Positions 17,705 to 25,788 of a stretch of DNA of 64,000 nucleotides are shown in pieces. The DNA comes from CAYXLI01 sp964464925 (GTDB lineage Bacteria > Acidobacteriota > Terriglobia > Bryobacterales > Bryobacteraceae), in assembly GCA_964464925.1 (NCBI GenBank), contig CAYXLI010000027.1, positions 1 to 64,000 of the forward strand, in the 5' to 3' direction. The notes below the pieces were generated by a model that worked only from the letters and a program-made list of their open reading frames with translations, was not told the DNA's origin and made no database searches. The translations under genes and the position numbers were made by a program. Each line of letters starts with the position of its first letter. Positions within the stretch are counted from its first letter, which is position 1.

Positions 17705-18973
17705 TTATTTGTCCAGGCGGAAGATCTTTGAAATAGTCTCGATGACGGGCAGCCCGTTCGCGGCTACGGCCTGCTTCCTAAGTTCCACGATTGGCCCATG
17801 CGCCACCTTATTGATAATCGACTTCGTCAGCGCTTCCACTGCTTCCTGTTGCTCCGGAGTCAAGCCCGCCAGCTTCGCGCGTGAGCGATCCAGCTCGGCC
17901 GTGCGCATCTGCTCCAACTGCTCTTGCAGAGTCACAATCAACGGCACCACCTGCCGCGACCGCAGCCAGCTTTCGAGCCGCTCAACTTCTTCCGCGACGA
18001 TCTTGTCCGCTTCCGCGGCTTCGTTCAGGCGCTCCTTCAGATTTGTATCCACGACCCTCTGCAGATCGTCGATGTCGTAGAGGAACACGTTTTCGATTTC
18101 GTTGACGGCCGGTTCGATGTTCCGGGGCACCGCGATGTCGATCAGAAACATCGGCCGGTTCTTGCGCGCGCCGATGATCTTTTGCATCTGCTGCTTTTCG
18201 AGGATATATCCACTGGCGCCGCTCGATGTGATCACAATATCTGCCTCGGGCAGCTTCGCCAGATATTCGGAATAGTCGATCACCTTGCCGCGAACCATCT
18301 CGGCCAGCACTTCGGCGCGCGAGCGCGTGCGATTCGTCACCAGCACCTGCCCCACACCCGAACGCAATAGATGCCGCGCGGCCAGTTCCGACATCTTACC
18401 GGCGCCGATCAGCATTACTTTACGGTGATTGAGTGAGCCGAAAATCTCTTTCGCCAGTTCGACTGCGGCATAGCTCACGCTGACTGCGCTGACGCCAATC
18501 TCAGTCTCACTGCGCACGCGCTTGGCTACGGAGAACGCACGCGTCACCACCGTATCCAGAAAGCCGTTCAGCGATCCCGCTTCCTTTGCGAGCGAGTACG
18601 CCGTCTTTAACTGCCCCAGGATTTGCGGTTCGCCGACCACCATCGAATCGAGGGAAGCGGCTACTCGAAAGATATGTCGAATGGCATCACTGCCTTCGTA
18701 GCCGTAAACATAATCCTGCAGCCATGTTCGATCGCTTAGATTCTGTGTACTGGCGAAAAATTCCTCCACGCACGCCCGTGGATCTGTGCCCTCGTCCGTG
18801 GTCACTGCAACTTCAACGCGGTTGCAGGTCGACAGAATCAACCCTTCCACTAGCCCAGGCGCCCGCTTCAGCTTCTCCAACGCCAGGGGAAGGTCCTGAG
18901 CAGGAAAAGCGAGCCGCTCGCGCACCTCAACCGGCGCCGTCCGGTGATTCACTCCTGTGATCCAGAGCTTCAT
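17705..18973 (-). CDS. hemA: glutamyl-tRNA reductase
   Basis: A 422-residue NADPH-dependent enzyme, first committed step of C5-pathway haem synthesis. The nucleophile is C50 in ILSTCNRVEV. Other conserved segments are VGEPQILGQLK, the NADP loop LIGAGKMSELAARHLL, and LIDIAVPRNIEP, followed by the long C-terminal dimerisation helices. The ATG at 18973 overlaps the stop of the upstream ccsA/hemX gene (ATGA). A longer frame to 19075 is rejected because it extends into that gene. Confidence 0.95.
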   Translation of the reverse strand: MKLWITGVNHRTAPVEVRERLAFPAQDLPLALEKLKRAPGLVEGLILSTCNRVEVAVTTDEGTDPRACVEEFFASTQNLSDRTWLQDYVYGYEGSDAIRHIFRVAASLDSMVVGEPQILGQLKTAYSLAKEAGSLNGFLDTVVTRAFSVAKRVRSETEIGVSAVSVSYAAVELAKEIFGSLNHRKVMLIGAGKMSELAARHLLRSGVGQVLVTNRTRSRAEVLAEMVRGKVIDYSEYLAKLPEADIVITSSGASGYILEKQQMQKIIGARKNRPMFLIDIAVPRNIEPAVNEIENVFLYDIDDLQRVVDTNLKERLNEAAEADKIVAEEVERLESWLRSRQVVPLIVTLQEQLEQMRTAELDRSRAKLAGLTPEQQEAVEALTKSIINKVAHGPIVELRKQAVAANGLPVIETISKIFRLDK

Positions 18974-19791
18974 TGCAGAATCAATAATTTCCGCAAACCC
19001 GCATGTGCAGCCCATGTCACTACGGTGCACATCAGTACCGCAATCGCCATCAGCGCCGCCTTTCTTCCCCGCCAACCGGCGGTAACCCTGAGAAACACCA
19101 TCAGCAGGCAGAAGCCCCAGGTAAGAAATGCAAACGTGATGCGAGTATCGCCAATCCAGCGCGTCCCTGTTTCAATGAATGCCCAAATACACGCGGTGAT
19201 GAGGCCGAGCGTGAGGAGCGTGAAACCGAATCCCATCGAGCGGGAGATCAGGTTGTCGAGCGTGCCCAAAGGTGGCAGCCTTTGGAAGAAGCCTCCCGGC
19301 CGCTTCGCTTTGAGTTGCCGTTCCTGCATTAAGTAAAAGATGCTCGCAATGGCGGTCATCAAAAGACCTGCGTATCCCAGGAGAATCAGAACCACATGCA
19401 CCGTCAGCAGCGCATCGCGCGTCGTCCGGTTTGTCCATCCCGCCACGGGAAACTGCATGGCCCCAATTAAGGTCATGATGAACACCAGCGGAAACAGAAA
19501 CACGCTCAGTCCTTCGAAGCGATACCGCCAATAGGCAAATAGAAACAGCACCGCGATCAGCAGAGCGCATAGCGAAACAGTTTCGTAGAAGTTGTTTGCA
19601 GGCACGTGACCCAGGTATCTCGCCGCATCCACTACCGAGACAAGGTGCAGGATAACGGCAGCGCAAAACACACCTAGTACGGTGGTGCTCATCTGCGCGC
19701 GTCGGCGCAGAACAGTCTGGATCGTGTGCAGTAGTCCGACCGCGTACAACGATACCGCTACGCGCAGCCAGAAAACGCTCGTTTGCTCCAT
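18970..19791 (-). CDS. CcsA/HemX-like cytochrome c assembly membrane protein
   Basis: A 273-residue protein with about eight spans. It has the HemX/CcsA N-terminal pattern and the conserved HVVLILLGYAGLLMTAIASIFYLMQ-type central region. The Trp-rich WWD motif of true CcsA haem handlers is not obvious: the expected area reads RWIGDTRITFAFLTW. This points to the HemX group, whose members sit upstream of hemA and affect glutamyl-tRNA reductase levels or haem handling. It heads the operon and is coupled to hemA. Confidence 0.85.
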   Translation of the reverse strand: MEQTSVFWLRVAVSLYAVGLLHTIQTVLRRRAQMSTTVLGVFCAAVILHLVSVVDAARYLGHVPANNFYETVSLCALLIAVLFLFAYWRYRFEGLSVFLFPLVFIMTLIGAMQFPVAGWTNRTTRDALLTVHVVLILLGYAGLLMTAIASIFYLMQERQLKAKRPGGFFQRLPPLGTLDNLISRSMGFGFTLLTLGLITACIWAFIETGTRWIGDTRITFAFLTWGFCLLMVFLRVTAGWRGRKAALMAIAVLMCTVVTWAAHAGLRKLLILQ

Positions 19792-19855
19792 GAAATTTCA
19801 GTATAGCGGGAACCCGGCATACCCCCGGGAGCCGGTCCCGGAATACCATCAAGAA

Positions 19856-20575
19856 ATGAGTACAACCCTGTCGGGAAAAATTGCCATCGTGACCGGCGCT
19901 ACGAAAGGTATCGGACGCGCTGTCGCTGAGTCGTTACTGCAGCAAGGGGCGAAGGTAGCCATCTGCAGCCGCACTGCCGCGCATGTCGAGCAGACCGTCA
20001 CCGAGCTCAGCGCCTCCTACAAGAGTAGAATCGTAGGGCTCGCAACAGACGTGGGCGATGCCGCAAAGGTTTCTGAGTTCTTTCAATTCGTCGATGAGCG
20101 TCTTGGACCGCCAGACGTGCTGGTAAATAATTCGGGACTTGGAATCTTTAGCAGTGTTGGCGAGATGAGCGTCGAGCAGTGGAGGACCGTGTTGCGAACC
20201 AACCTTGACGGAGTGTTCTATTGCTCGCGTGAAGCGGTTCAGCGCATGAAAAACAAGGGCGGTGGGTTTATCGTTAACATCAGCAGCCTCGCAGGTAAGA
20301 ACCCGTTCGCCGGCGGCGCCGCGTATAACGCATCCAAGTTCGGCGTGAACGGATTCAGCGAAGCAATGATGCTCGATCACCGCAATGACAACATTCGCGT
20401 TAGTTATGTCATGCCAGGCAGCGTGGATACGGAGTTCAACAATCATTCGACAGGTGCATCCTGGAAGATTGCCCCCGAGGACATTGCCGGGATCGTGGTG
20501 CACATTCTGACCATGTCTGAACGCACATTAATTAGCCGCGTGGAGGTGCGTCCCTCACGTCCGCAGAAATCCTGA
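19856..20575 (+). CDS. short-chain dehydrogenase/reductase
   Basis: A 239-residue classical SDR. The NAD(P)-binding motif is TGATKGIG near residues 13-20, NNSG follows near 90, and the catalytic Ser (NISSLAG) and YNASK are present. The usual C-terminal PG motif appears as VMPGSVDTEF. The substrate is unknown. The ATG at 19856 gives the standard N-terminus; an upstream frame to 19682 overlaps the divergent ccsA gene. It is a lone gene, followed by a sigma-54-type promoter for the next gene. Confidence 0.9.
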   Translation: MSTTLSGKIAIVTGATKGIGRAVAESLLQQGAKVAICSRTAAHVEQTVTELSASYKSRIVGLATDVGDAAKVSEFFQFVDERLGPPDVLVNNSGLGIFSSVGEMSVEQWRTVLRTNLDGVFYCSREAVQRMKNKGGGFIVNISSLAGKNPFAGGAAYNASKFGVNGFSEAMMLDHRNDNIRVSYVMPGSVDTEFNNHSTGASWKIAPEDIAGIVVHILTMSERTLISRVEVRPSRPQKS

Positions 20576-20650
20576 CGGAAGCACCCAGGCGGTGTGCTCT
20601 CAACGTTACACGCGTGGTCATACTCCCTCCCTTTACACCGATATGGTTAT

Positions 20651-20667
20651 TTGGCACGCGACTTGCT
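20651..20667 (+). promoter_or_regulatory. sigma-54 (RpoN) promoter
   Basis: TTGGCACGCGACTTGCT matches the -24/-12 consensus TGGCAC-N5-TTGC exactly, with the invariant GG and GC ten bases apart. The predicted transcript would start near 20678, leaving a short leader before the AAA+ ATPase start (20706 or 20727). Expression would need an enhancer-binding activator; no binding site for one is recognised in the 75 bp upstream. Confidence 0.85.
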
Positions 20668-20726
20668 CACAGAGGAATCGCGAGTGAGAGAGAGAGACGA
20701 CGGAAATGACAAAGGGAGTAAGCAAC

Positions 20727-21905
20727 ATGGGCCGCTTGAATATAACGCTGGATCCGACGAAAACGGGCAGAGAAGCCGAAAGCCTGGATACCACTCTCCG
20801 CAAATTGATCGTGGGTCAAGACGAAGCCATTGAGCAGATCGTCAACATCTATCAGATGCATTTGACCGGGATGAACGCCCCCGGCCGACCGATAGGGAAC
20901 TTCCTGTTCCTCGGGCCGACGGGCTCGGGCAAGACCCGGATCGTAGAGGCAACTGCTGAAGCGCTGGTAAAGAATCCGCGCGCCGTCATCAAGATTGATT
21001 GCGCGGAGTTTCAGCACAGCCACGAGATTGCAAAGCTGATCGGTTCGCCTCCCGGATACCTCGGCCATCGCGAAACACATCCGCTGCTCAGCCAGGAAGT
21101 GATCAATCAGTATCACAGCGATAGCTGTAAGCTGAGCTTCATCTTATTCGATGAGATTGAGAAGGCGAGTGATGCACTTTGGAACCTCCTGCTCGGCATT
21201 CTCGATAAGGGTACGTTGACTCTCGGCGACAATCGAAAAGTCGACTTCTCTCGCGCTCTGATTTTTATGACAAGCAACTTGGGTGCGTCTGAGATGAGTG
21301 CGCTGATGTCCCCGCGGCTCGGCTTCAACGCAATGTGCAATGCGCACACAGACGTTCGGGAAGATGCCAAGCTGAATCAGAAGGTCGAGAAGAGCGGCCT
21401 CGATGCGGCCCGCCGAAAGTTCACGCCGGAATTCATGAACCGGCTGGACAAGGTAGTTGTCTTCCGTCCGCTCGGCGAAAACGAATTGCGCCGGATCCTC
21501 GACATCGAACTGAACATGGTCCAACAGCGGATCTTCAATTCGTCTCCGGATCGCGCGTTCATCTTCCATGTATCGGATTCAGCCAAGGGTTATTTGCTGA
21601 AGGAAGGTACCGATCCAAAGTACGGCGCCCGGCATCTCAAGAGGGCCATCGAGCGCCTGCTCGTGCAGCCCATGTCGAATCTGATCGCAACCGACCAGAT
21701 CCACTCGGGCGACTGGTTAAGAGTAGACTTCGCCGGCGAGTGCACTAACCTGACATTCACCAAAGAGGCAGAGAATCTACCTATCCGAACCATGGCCGAG
21801 CTCGTCGATACGTCGATCACCCTGCCTATGCAGGTAATGGCAAACGGCGCATTGTTTGAAGCCCCGCGGCTGAATCAGAACGCACGTTCATCCAAGCGTG
21901 GTTGA
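20727..21905 (+). CDS. stand-alone ClpB/ClpC D2-type AAA+ ATPase
   Basis: A 392-residue AAA+ protein equal to one ATPase module of an Hsp100 unfoldase. Visible are Walker A GPTGSGKT, the pore loop GSPPGYLGHRE (compare ClpB GxPPGYVG), Walker B FILFDEIEKA, sensor 1 MTSNLG, the arginine finger in EFMNRLD, and sensor 2 with the C-terminal small domain (YGARHLKRAIERL). The Clp N-domain, D1 module and coiled coil are absent, so it is a single-ring module. The ATG at 20727 follows AAGGGAG by 8 nt; 20706 is also possible. A sigma-54 promoter precedes it and a strong terminator follows, so it is a monocistronic unit. The substrate is unknown. Confidence 0.88.
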   Translation: MGRLNITLDPTKTGREAESLDTTLRKLIVGQDEAIEQIVNIYQMHLTGMNAPGRPIGNFLFLGPTGSGKTRIVEATAEALVKNPRAVIKIDCAEFQHSHEIAKLIGSPPGYLGHRETHPLLSQEVINQYHSDSCKLSFILFDEIEKASDALWNLLLGILDKGTLTLGDNRKVDFSRALIFMTSNLGASEMSALMSPRLGFNAMCNAHTDVREDAKLNQKVEKSGLDAARRKFTPEFMNRLDKVVVFRPLGENELRRILDIELNMVQQRIFNSSPDRAFIFHVSDSAKGYLLKEGTDPKYGARHLKRAIERLLVQPMSNLIATDQIHSGDWLRVDFAGECTNLTFTKEAENLPIRTMAELVDTSITLPMQVMANGALFEAPRLNQNARSSKRG

Positions 21906-21929
21906 ATACCACCACCATAGAACAACAAA

Positions 21930-21959
21930 GGGGCAGGCTCGAAAGCCTGCCCCTTTTTT
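21930..21959 (+). terminator. rho-independent terminator
   Basis: A 10-bp perfect stem GGGGCAGGCT/AGCCTGCCCC closed by a CGAA tetraloop is followed by six T residues. It lies 25 bp after the AAA+ ATPase stop. The flanking AAA on the left lets it also serve the convergent reductase gene. Confidence 0.95.
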
Positions 21960-21982
21960 CATTCCAACCTTACAAAAAAAGA

Positions 21983-23761
21983 CTAGGATGCGCACTCGCC
22001 TCTGCCAAGTTGCAGAGAGTAGTTTTCCGAATCGCCCCAATCCTTGTACATATCCGGCTCGAGTTCAGCCGGCTTTGCCAGATCCGCCGTGAGGGACTTG
22101 AAAAATTCCACCTTGTGCCGCATCACGTATTCACGGAACGATTCGCCTTCGATCCGGTTTGCGACATAGTGATCCAGGACGCGCTGCACCGCCGTCGGAG
22201 CCAATCGCGCCGGGAGACTTGCGATAGCCAGTCCGAAGCGTGCCACACCGGTCGCCTCCACACCGCCTCCGAGCAGCATGAGGTAGTACGGAACTTCGCG
22301 GCCGTTGATCTTGCGTGCATTCCCGTAGAAGCCCACGTCGCCGATCCAGTGCTGACCGCAGGAATTAGGGCAACCGCTGATCTTGATTTGAAGCTTCTTC
22401 ACGGCTGGATCATCATACTTCCGCACCGTTCCCGCCAGAGCCGCGCCTAATGTCATCGACTTCGTGATGCCTAAATTGCAGGTCCATGCACCTGGGCACG
22501 TTGTGATGTCGTCAATCTCGTGAGCGCCCGCGCCGTGCAGATTGATCTGCTGAAGCGCCGCGTAAACCCGCCGCAGGTTCGCCACGGGGATGAAGCCGAG
22601 GATCACGTTCTGCGCGATGGTAAATCGCAGCTTGCCGTCGCCCGCCGTCCGCGCAATCGATGCCAGCCCGCGCATTTGCGCCCCGGTCAGATTGCCCTGG
22701 TCCACACGAACCGTCACCAGCGCATAGCCGGCCTGAGCCTGCTCTTCCACGTTGGTCTCGAGCCATGCGTCGAAGCCAGGATCGGCAGCAGCATTGGCGG
22801 TCAACACCGGAAGCAACGATCCGCTTCCCACCGGTTGCGGCTCGGCAATGAAACCTCCGAATCCTTCCGGCACTGACTCGGGAGCCGGAATTCCGCCATT
22901 CGCCAGAACGTCGGCATACTCGGCCTCAATTTGCTCCTTGACCCACTCGAATCCACGCTCCTTCAGGACGAACTTCATTCGCGCCTTATTCTTGTCCTTG
23001 CGGTTTCCGTACTTATTGAAAACGCGAAGCACCGATTCGATGCGGTTGATCAGGCGTTCTTCCGGGATGAACTCATCGAGCAGCGCGGCTTCTCTCGGCA
23101 ACGGGCCCAAGCCGCCGCCGATCACGAGCCGGAATCCGCGCTTTCCGTCCCGAATCTCCGCGTGCGCACCAACGTCGTGAATCGCGCCCACCATGCAGTC
23201 TTCTTTGCATCCGCAGAGTGCAATCTTGAACTTGCGCGGCATGCTATCGGTGAGTTCCTTGTGCAGGAAGGCGAACGCTACGCGCTGTGCGTGAGGGTTC
23301 ACGTTGAAAACTTCATCGCGGCGCAGCCCGGCTGTCGGGCAGGCCGTCACATTCCGAACTGTGTTGTAGCAAGCCTCGCGCGTAGTCAGGCGCACGTCGG
23401 CGAGCTTATGTAAAAGCGCTGGCACCCGTGCCAGCGGTACAAAGTGGTACTGGACGTTCTGGCGCGTGGTGATATGGCCGCGACCGCTTCCGAATTCGTC
23501 GGCGATATCAGCCAACCGCTCTAGCTGCCCTGCAGTGAGGTGACCGCCCGGCACTTTCGTACGAACCATGTGCACGCCCGGCTGGCGCTGCCCATAAACG
23601 CCGCGTCGCAAGCGCTGAGCCCGAAACTGATCGTCATTGATCCGACCGGCGGTGTAATCCTCCGCATATCTACGGAAGGTTTCAATGTCCTCGCGAACCG
23701 TCTTGTCGTATTCCAATGCGACCTGCTCGGCGTTGGGGACAAGGGTGGCGGTATCTGCCAT
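21983..23761 (-). CDS. sirohaem/[4Fe-4S] nitrite or sulfite reductase (ferredoxin-type)
   Basis: A 592-residue enzyme with two ferrodoxin-reductase-like half-domain pairs. The cluster/sirohaem cysteines are in TTCPGAWTCNLG (C-x5-C) and SGCPNSCGQHWIGD (C-x3-C). A basic substrate-site segment GRGHITTRQNVQYHF is typical of the family. It carries out the six-electron reduction of sulfite to sulfide or nitrite to ammonia; sequence alone here does not separate the two. The cobA-hemD fusion at 15339-16811 can feed sirohaem synthesis. It is a single gene, convergent with the AAA+ unit across a bidirectional terminator. Confidence 0.9.
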   Translation of the reverse strand: MADTATLVPNAEQVALEYDKTVREDIETFRRYAEDYTAGRINDDQFRAQRLRRGVYGQRQPGVHMVRTKVPGGHLTAGQLERLADIADEFGSGRGHITTRQNVQYHFVPLARVPALLHKLADVRLTTREACYNTVRNVTACPTAGLRRDEVFNVNPHAQRVAFAFLHKELTDSMPRKFKIALCGCKEDCMVGAIHDVGAHAEIRDGKRGFRLVIGGGLGPLPREAALLDEFIPEERLINRIESVLRVFNKYGNRKDKNKARMKFVLKERGFEWVKEQIEAEYADVLANGGIPAPESVPEGFGGFIAEPQPVGSGSLLPVLTANAAADPGFDAWLETNVEEQAQAGYALVTVRVDQGNLTGAQMRGLASIARTAGDGKLRFTIAQNVILGFIPVANLRRVYAALQQINLHGAGAHEIDDITTCPGAWTCNLGITKSMTLGAALAGTVRKYDDPAVKKLQIKISGCPNSCGQHWIGDVGFYGNARKINGREVPYYLMLLGGGVEATGVARFGLAIASLPARLAPTAVQRVLDHYVANRIEGESFREYVMRHKVEFFKSLTADLAKPAELEPDMYKDWGDSENYSLQLGRGECAS

Positions 23762-23801
23762 GCGACAAATCTCCTAATCTCTATAGAGAATACCAGAAAT
23801 C

Positions 23802-25223
23802 CTATGGTAGGACAACCCGGTCCACGATCACTGGCCGGGAGGTGGTACCCGGTACAAGATGCGCGCCGGGCATGTTAGGTTCGCACTTAGGTAACTGCTT
23901 CCCAGCGTAGTAATTAAGCCCATAAAGCCAGCTCCGGTTGATATCCTCCACGCACACAGGCCGGTCCGCCACCCGCCTCCATATATTCCTGGCTGAGGCC
24001 AGGGCATCCATGCGCGGAAAAGTCGCAATTTTGATGAACAAAGCAGCCAGGCCGGCGGCAAGTACAAGCACCTGAACTGCTTGCTGCCGTTTCGCAACGG
24101 CTTCCAGTTTCCACGTCTGAGCCGCCAGGAGCAACGCCGGGATCACAAAGAACCAGTCTCTGCTCGGGACCGGCGTCCGGCCCAGTCCGCTCACCAGCGC
24201 GACGGGCAGCATATCGGCCACGAACGGAATCGCCGCCAGCAGCAGGCCGCACGCGGCCAGCACCCAGCGCGCGTTCTTCAGTTCCACCAGTCGCATCGCA
24301 AGCAAGATACACAGCGCTGGAAGCACCGGCAACAGGTACCCAGGCAGTTTGTTCGTCGAGGCAGAAAAGAACAGGAATCCCATGATCGTCCAGGCGATCA
24401 GGAATAGCCGGAAGCCGCTGCGATCTTTCGATGCCGGCATTGTGAACAGCACCGGCGTCCAGGGGAACAGCGCGGCGAGAAGCACCGGGACGTAATACCA
24501 CCACGGCTGCACATGCTGAAGCTCCGGGCTGGCAAAGCGCTGAAAGTGATGTTTCCAGATGAACTCATTCACAAATTCCGCGCCGTTGCGCTGATAACAG
24601 AGCCAGTACCAGGGCGCCGCAACCGCAACGCACACCGCCGCCACAACCACCAGGTCAAAGAAACGCCGCTTCCGCAAAACCAATGGAGCCGCCAGAACCA
24701 GAGGCACCAAACCTTTAGCCAGAACAGCAAGGCCCAAACAAGCGCCCGCCAACACGGCCCGCTGCATTCCACCGCGAAACGCAAGCAGCATGGCGGCGGC
24801 GAAGAATACGCTCATCGGGATGTCAGTTACCGCCGCGTGCGAATACGCCAGCCATCCCGCCGACGTGGCAAGCATTCCCACGGCGTATGCGGCCGCCAGT
24901 TCGTCCAGATGCGCCTTCAGTTCGTAAAACAGGAATACCAGAAACGCGATCGAAAGCAGCGCCACCGGCAATCGTGGAGCGAGATCAGGCCCCAGCCCCA
25001 GCTTGAATCCGATCGCTGTCATCCAATACAGCAGGGCCGGTTTTTCGAACCATTTTTCGCCCCAAAGATGCGGCGTGACCCAATCACCGGAGCGAGCTAT
25101 CTCCTGTCCCACCGCCGCATAGCGAGGCTCGTCCGGCCCCAGCATGCCTACCAGCGACAGCCCGTAAAGATAAACTGCTGCGAGCAAAAGGAACGCGGCG
25201 AGATACTTACGATGGCTCTCCAA
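23802..25223 (-). CDS. ArnT-like GT39/GT83-family membrane glycosyltransferase
   Basis: A 473-residue protein with about 11-12 spans. The first periplasmic loop has LVGMLGPDEPRYA, the acidic catalytic motif of the ArnT/PMT superfamily, and WVTPHLWGEKWFEKPALLYW follows, also typical. Such enzymes move a sugar from a polyprenyl-phosphate donor to an acceptor outside the membrane. The donor and acceptor are unknown. The start faces the divergent HIT-protein gene 15 bp away, so both promoters must overlap the other gene's start. Confidence 0.88.
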   Translation of the reverse strand: MESHRKYLAAFLLLAAVYLYGLSLVGMLGPDEPRYAAVGQEIARSGDWVTPHLWGEKWFEKPALLYWMTAIGFKLGLGPDLAPRLPVALLSIAFLVFLFYELKAHLDELAAAYAVGMLATSAGWLAYSHAAVTDIPMSVFFAAAMLLAFRGGMQRAVLAGACLGLAVLAKGLVPLVLAAPLVLRKRRFFDLVVVAAVCVAVAAPWYWLCYQRNGAEFVNEFIWKHHFQRFASPELQHVQPWWYYVPVLLAALFPWTPVLFTMPASKDRSGFRLFLIAWTIMGFLFFSASTNKLPGYLLPVLPALCILLAMRLVELKNARWVLAACGLLLAAIPFVADMLPVALVSGLGRTPVPSRDWFFVIPALLLAAQTWKLEAVAKRQQAVQVLVLAAGLAALFIKIATFPRMDALASARNIWRRVADRPVCVEDINRSWLYGLNYYAGKQLPKCEPNMPGAHLVPGTTSRPVIVDRVVLP

Positions 25224-25238
25224 CTCCCAAGTATAATC

Positions 25239-25781
25239 ATGCAGATGTTCCGCACAGCTTTGTTATTCGCCCTGCTGAGCGCTTCAGTGTGGGCTGCCGA
25301 CTGCCCCTGCGATCCCGCCAAACCCGAGACGCTGCAACTCCGCCAGTGCAGCCTCTGTGCAGAAGCCGAGAAACATGCGTCGGATGTCCCTTTCTTCTTT
25401 CTCCGCGATAATAACCCGCGCAAGCCGAACCGCTGGCTCCTGCTTCCCCGCCGTCATTGGGATGGCCTTCATGAACTGGCGGATATGTCGCAGTCCGAAC
25501 GGACCGCGCTTTGGACGGCCGCAATCGGCAAGGCAAAAGAGCTGTGGGGACCGGGCTGGGGCGTGGCCTATAACGGTGCCGAGGTCCGGACGCAATGCCA
25601 TCTTCACATCCACATCGGCAAGCTACTGCAGGGCGTGGAACTGGATCGCAACTTTGTCGTGATCAGCAAGCCTTCACAGATTCCCGTCATCCGCGGAGAG
25701 GGCATGTGGATTCACCCCGTCGGCAATAAGCTTCACGTCCATCAGCACGAGCAGCGCGCCGAGCCGGTGCTGCTCCGTTAG
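25239..25781 (+). CDS. secreted HIT-like family protein
   Basis: A 180-residue protein with a signal peptide (about 1-20, ending SVWAAD). A Cys-rich N-terminus (CPCDP, CSLC) may bind metal or form disulfides. The histidine-triad motif is present as QCHLHIHIGKL, with a second pair (HVHQHE) near the C-terminus. HIT proteins cleave nucleotide-phosphate bonds and are usually cytoplasmic, so export is unusual. E. coli Cdh (CDP-diglyceride hydrolase) is an exported HIT relative and a possible analogue. The ATG at 25239 starts just after the divergent glycosyltransferase gene. Confidence 0.78.
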   Translation: MQMFRTALLFALLSASVWAADCPCDPAKPETLQLRQCSLCAEAEKHASDVPFFFLRDNNPRKPNRWLLLPRRHWDGLHELADMSQSERTALWTAAIGKAKELWGPGWGVAYNGAEVRTQCHLHIHIGKLLQGVELDRNFVVISKPSQIPVIRGEGMWIHPVGNKLHVHQHEQRAEPVLLR

Positions 25782-25788
25782 TCAGCCA

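Noticed and set aside
20594..20833. A 79-residue forward frame upstream of the AAA+ ATPase.
   Set aside because: It overlaps the sigma-54 promoter and the ATPase start in another frame, and its composition is not protein-like.
24513..25238. The in-frame upstream extension of the HIT-protein gene.
   Set aside because: It is antisense to the ArnT-like glycosyltransferase, and a signal peptide begins at 25239.
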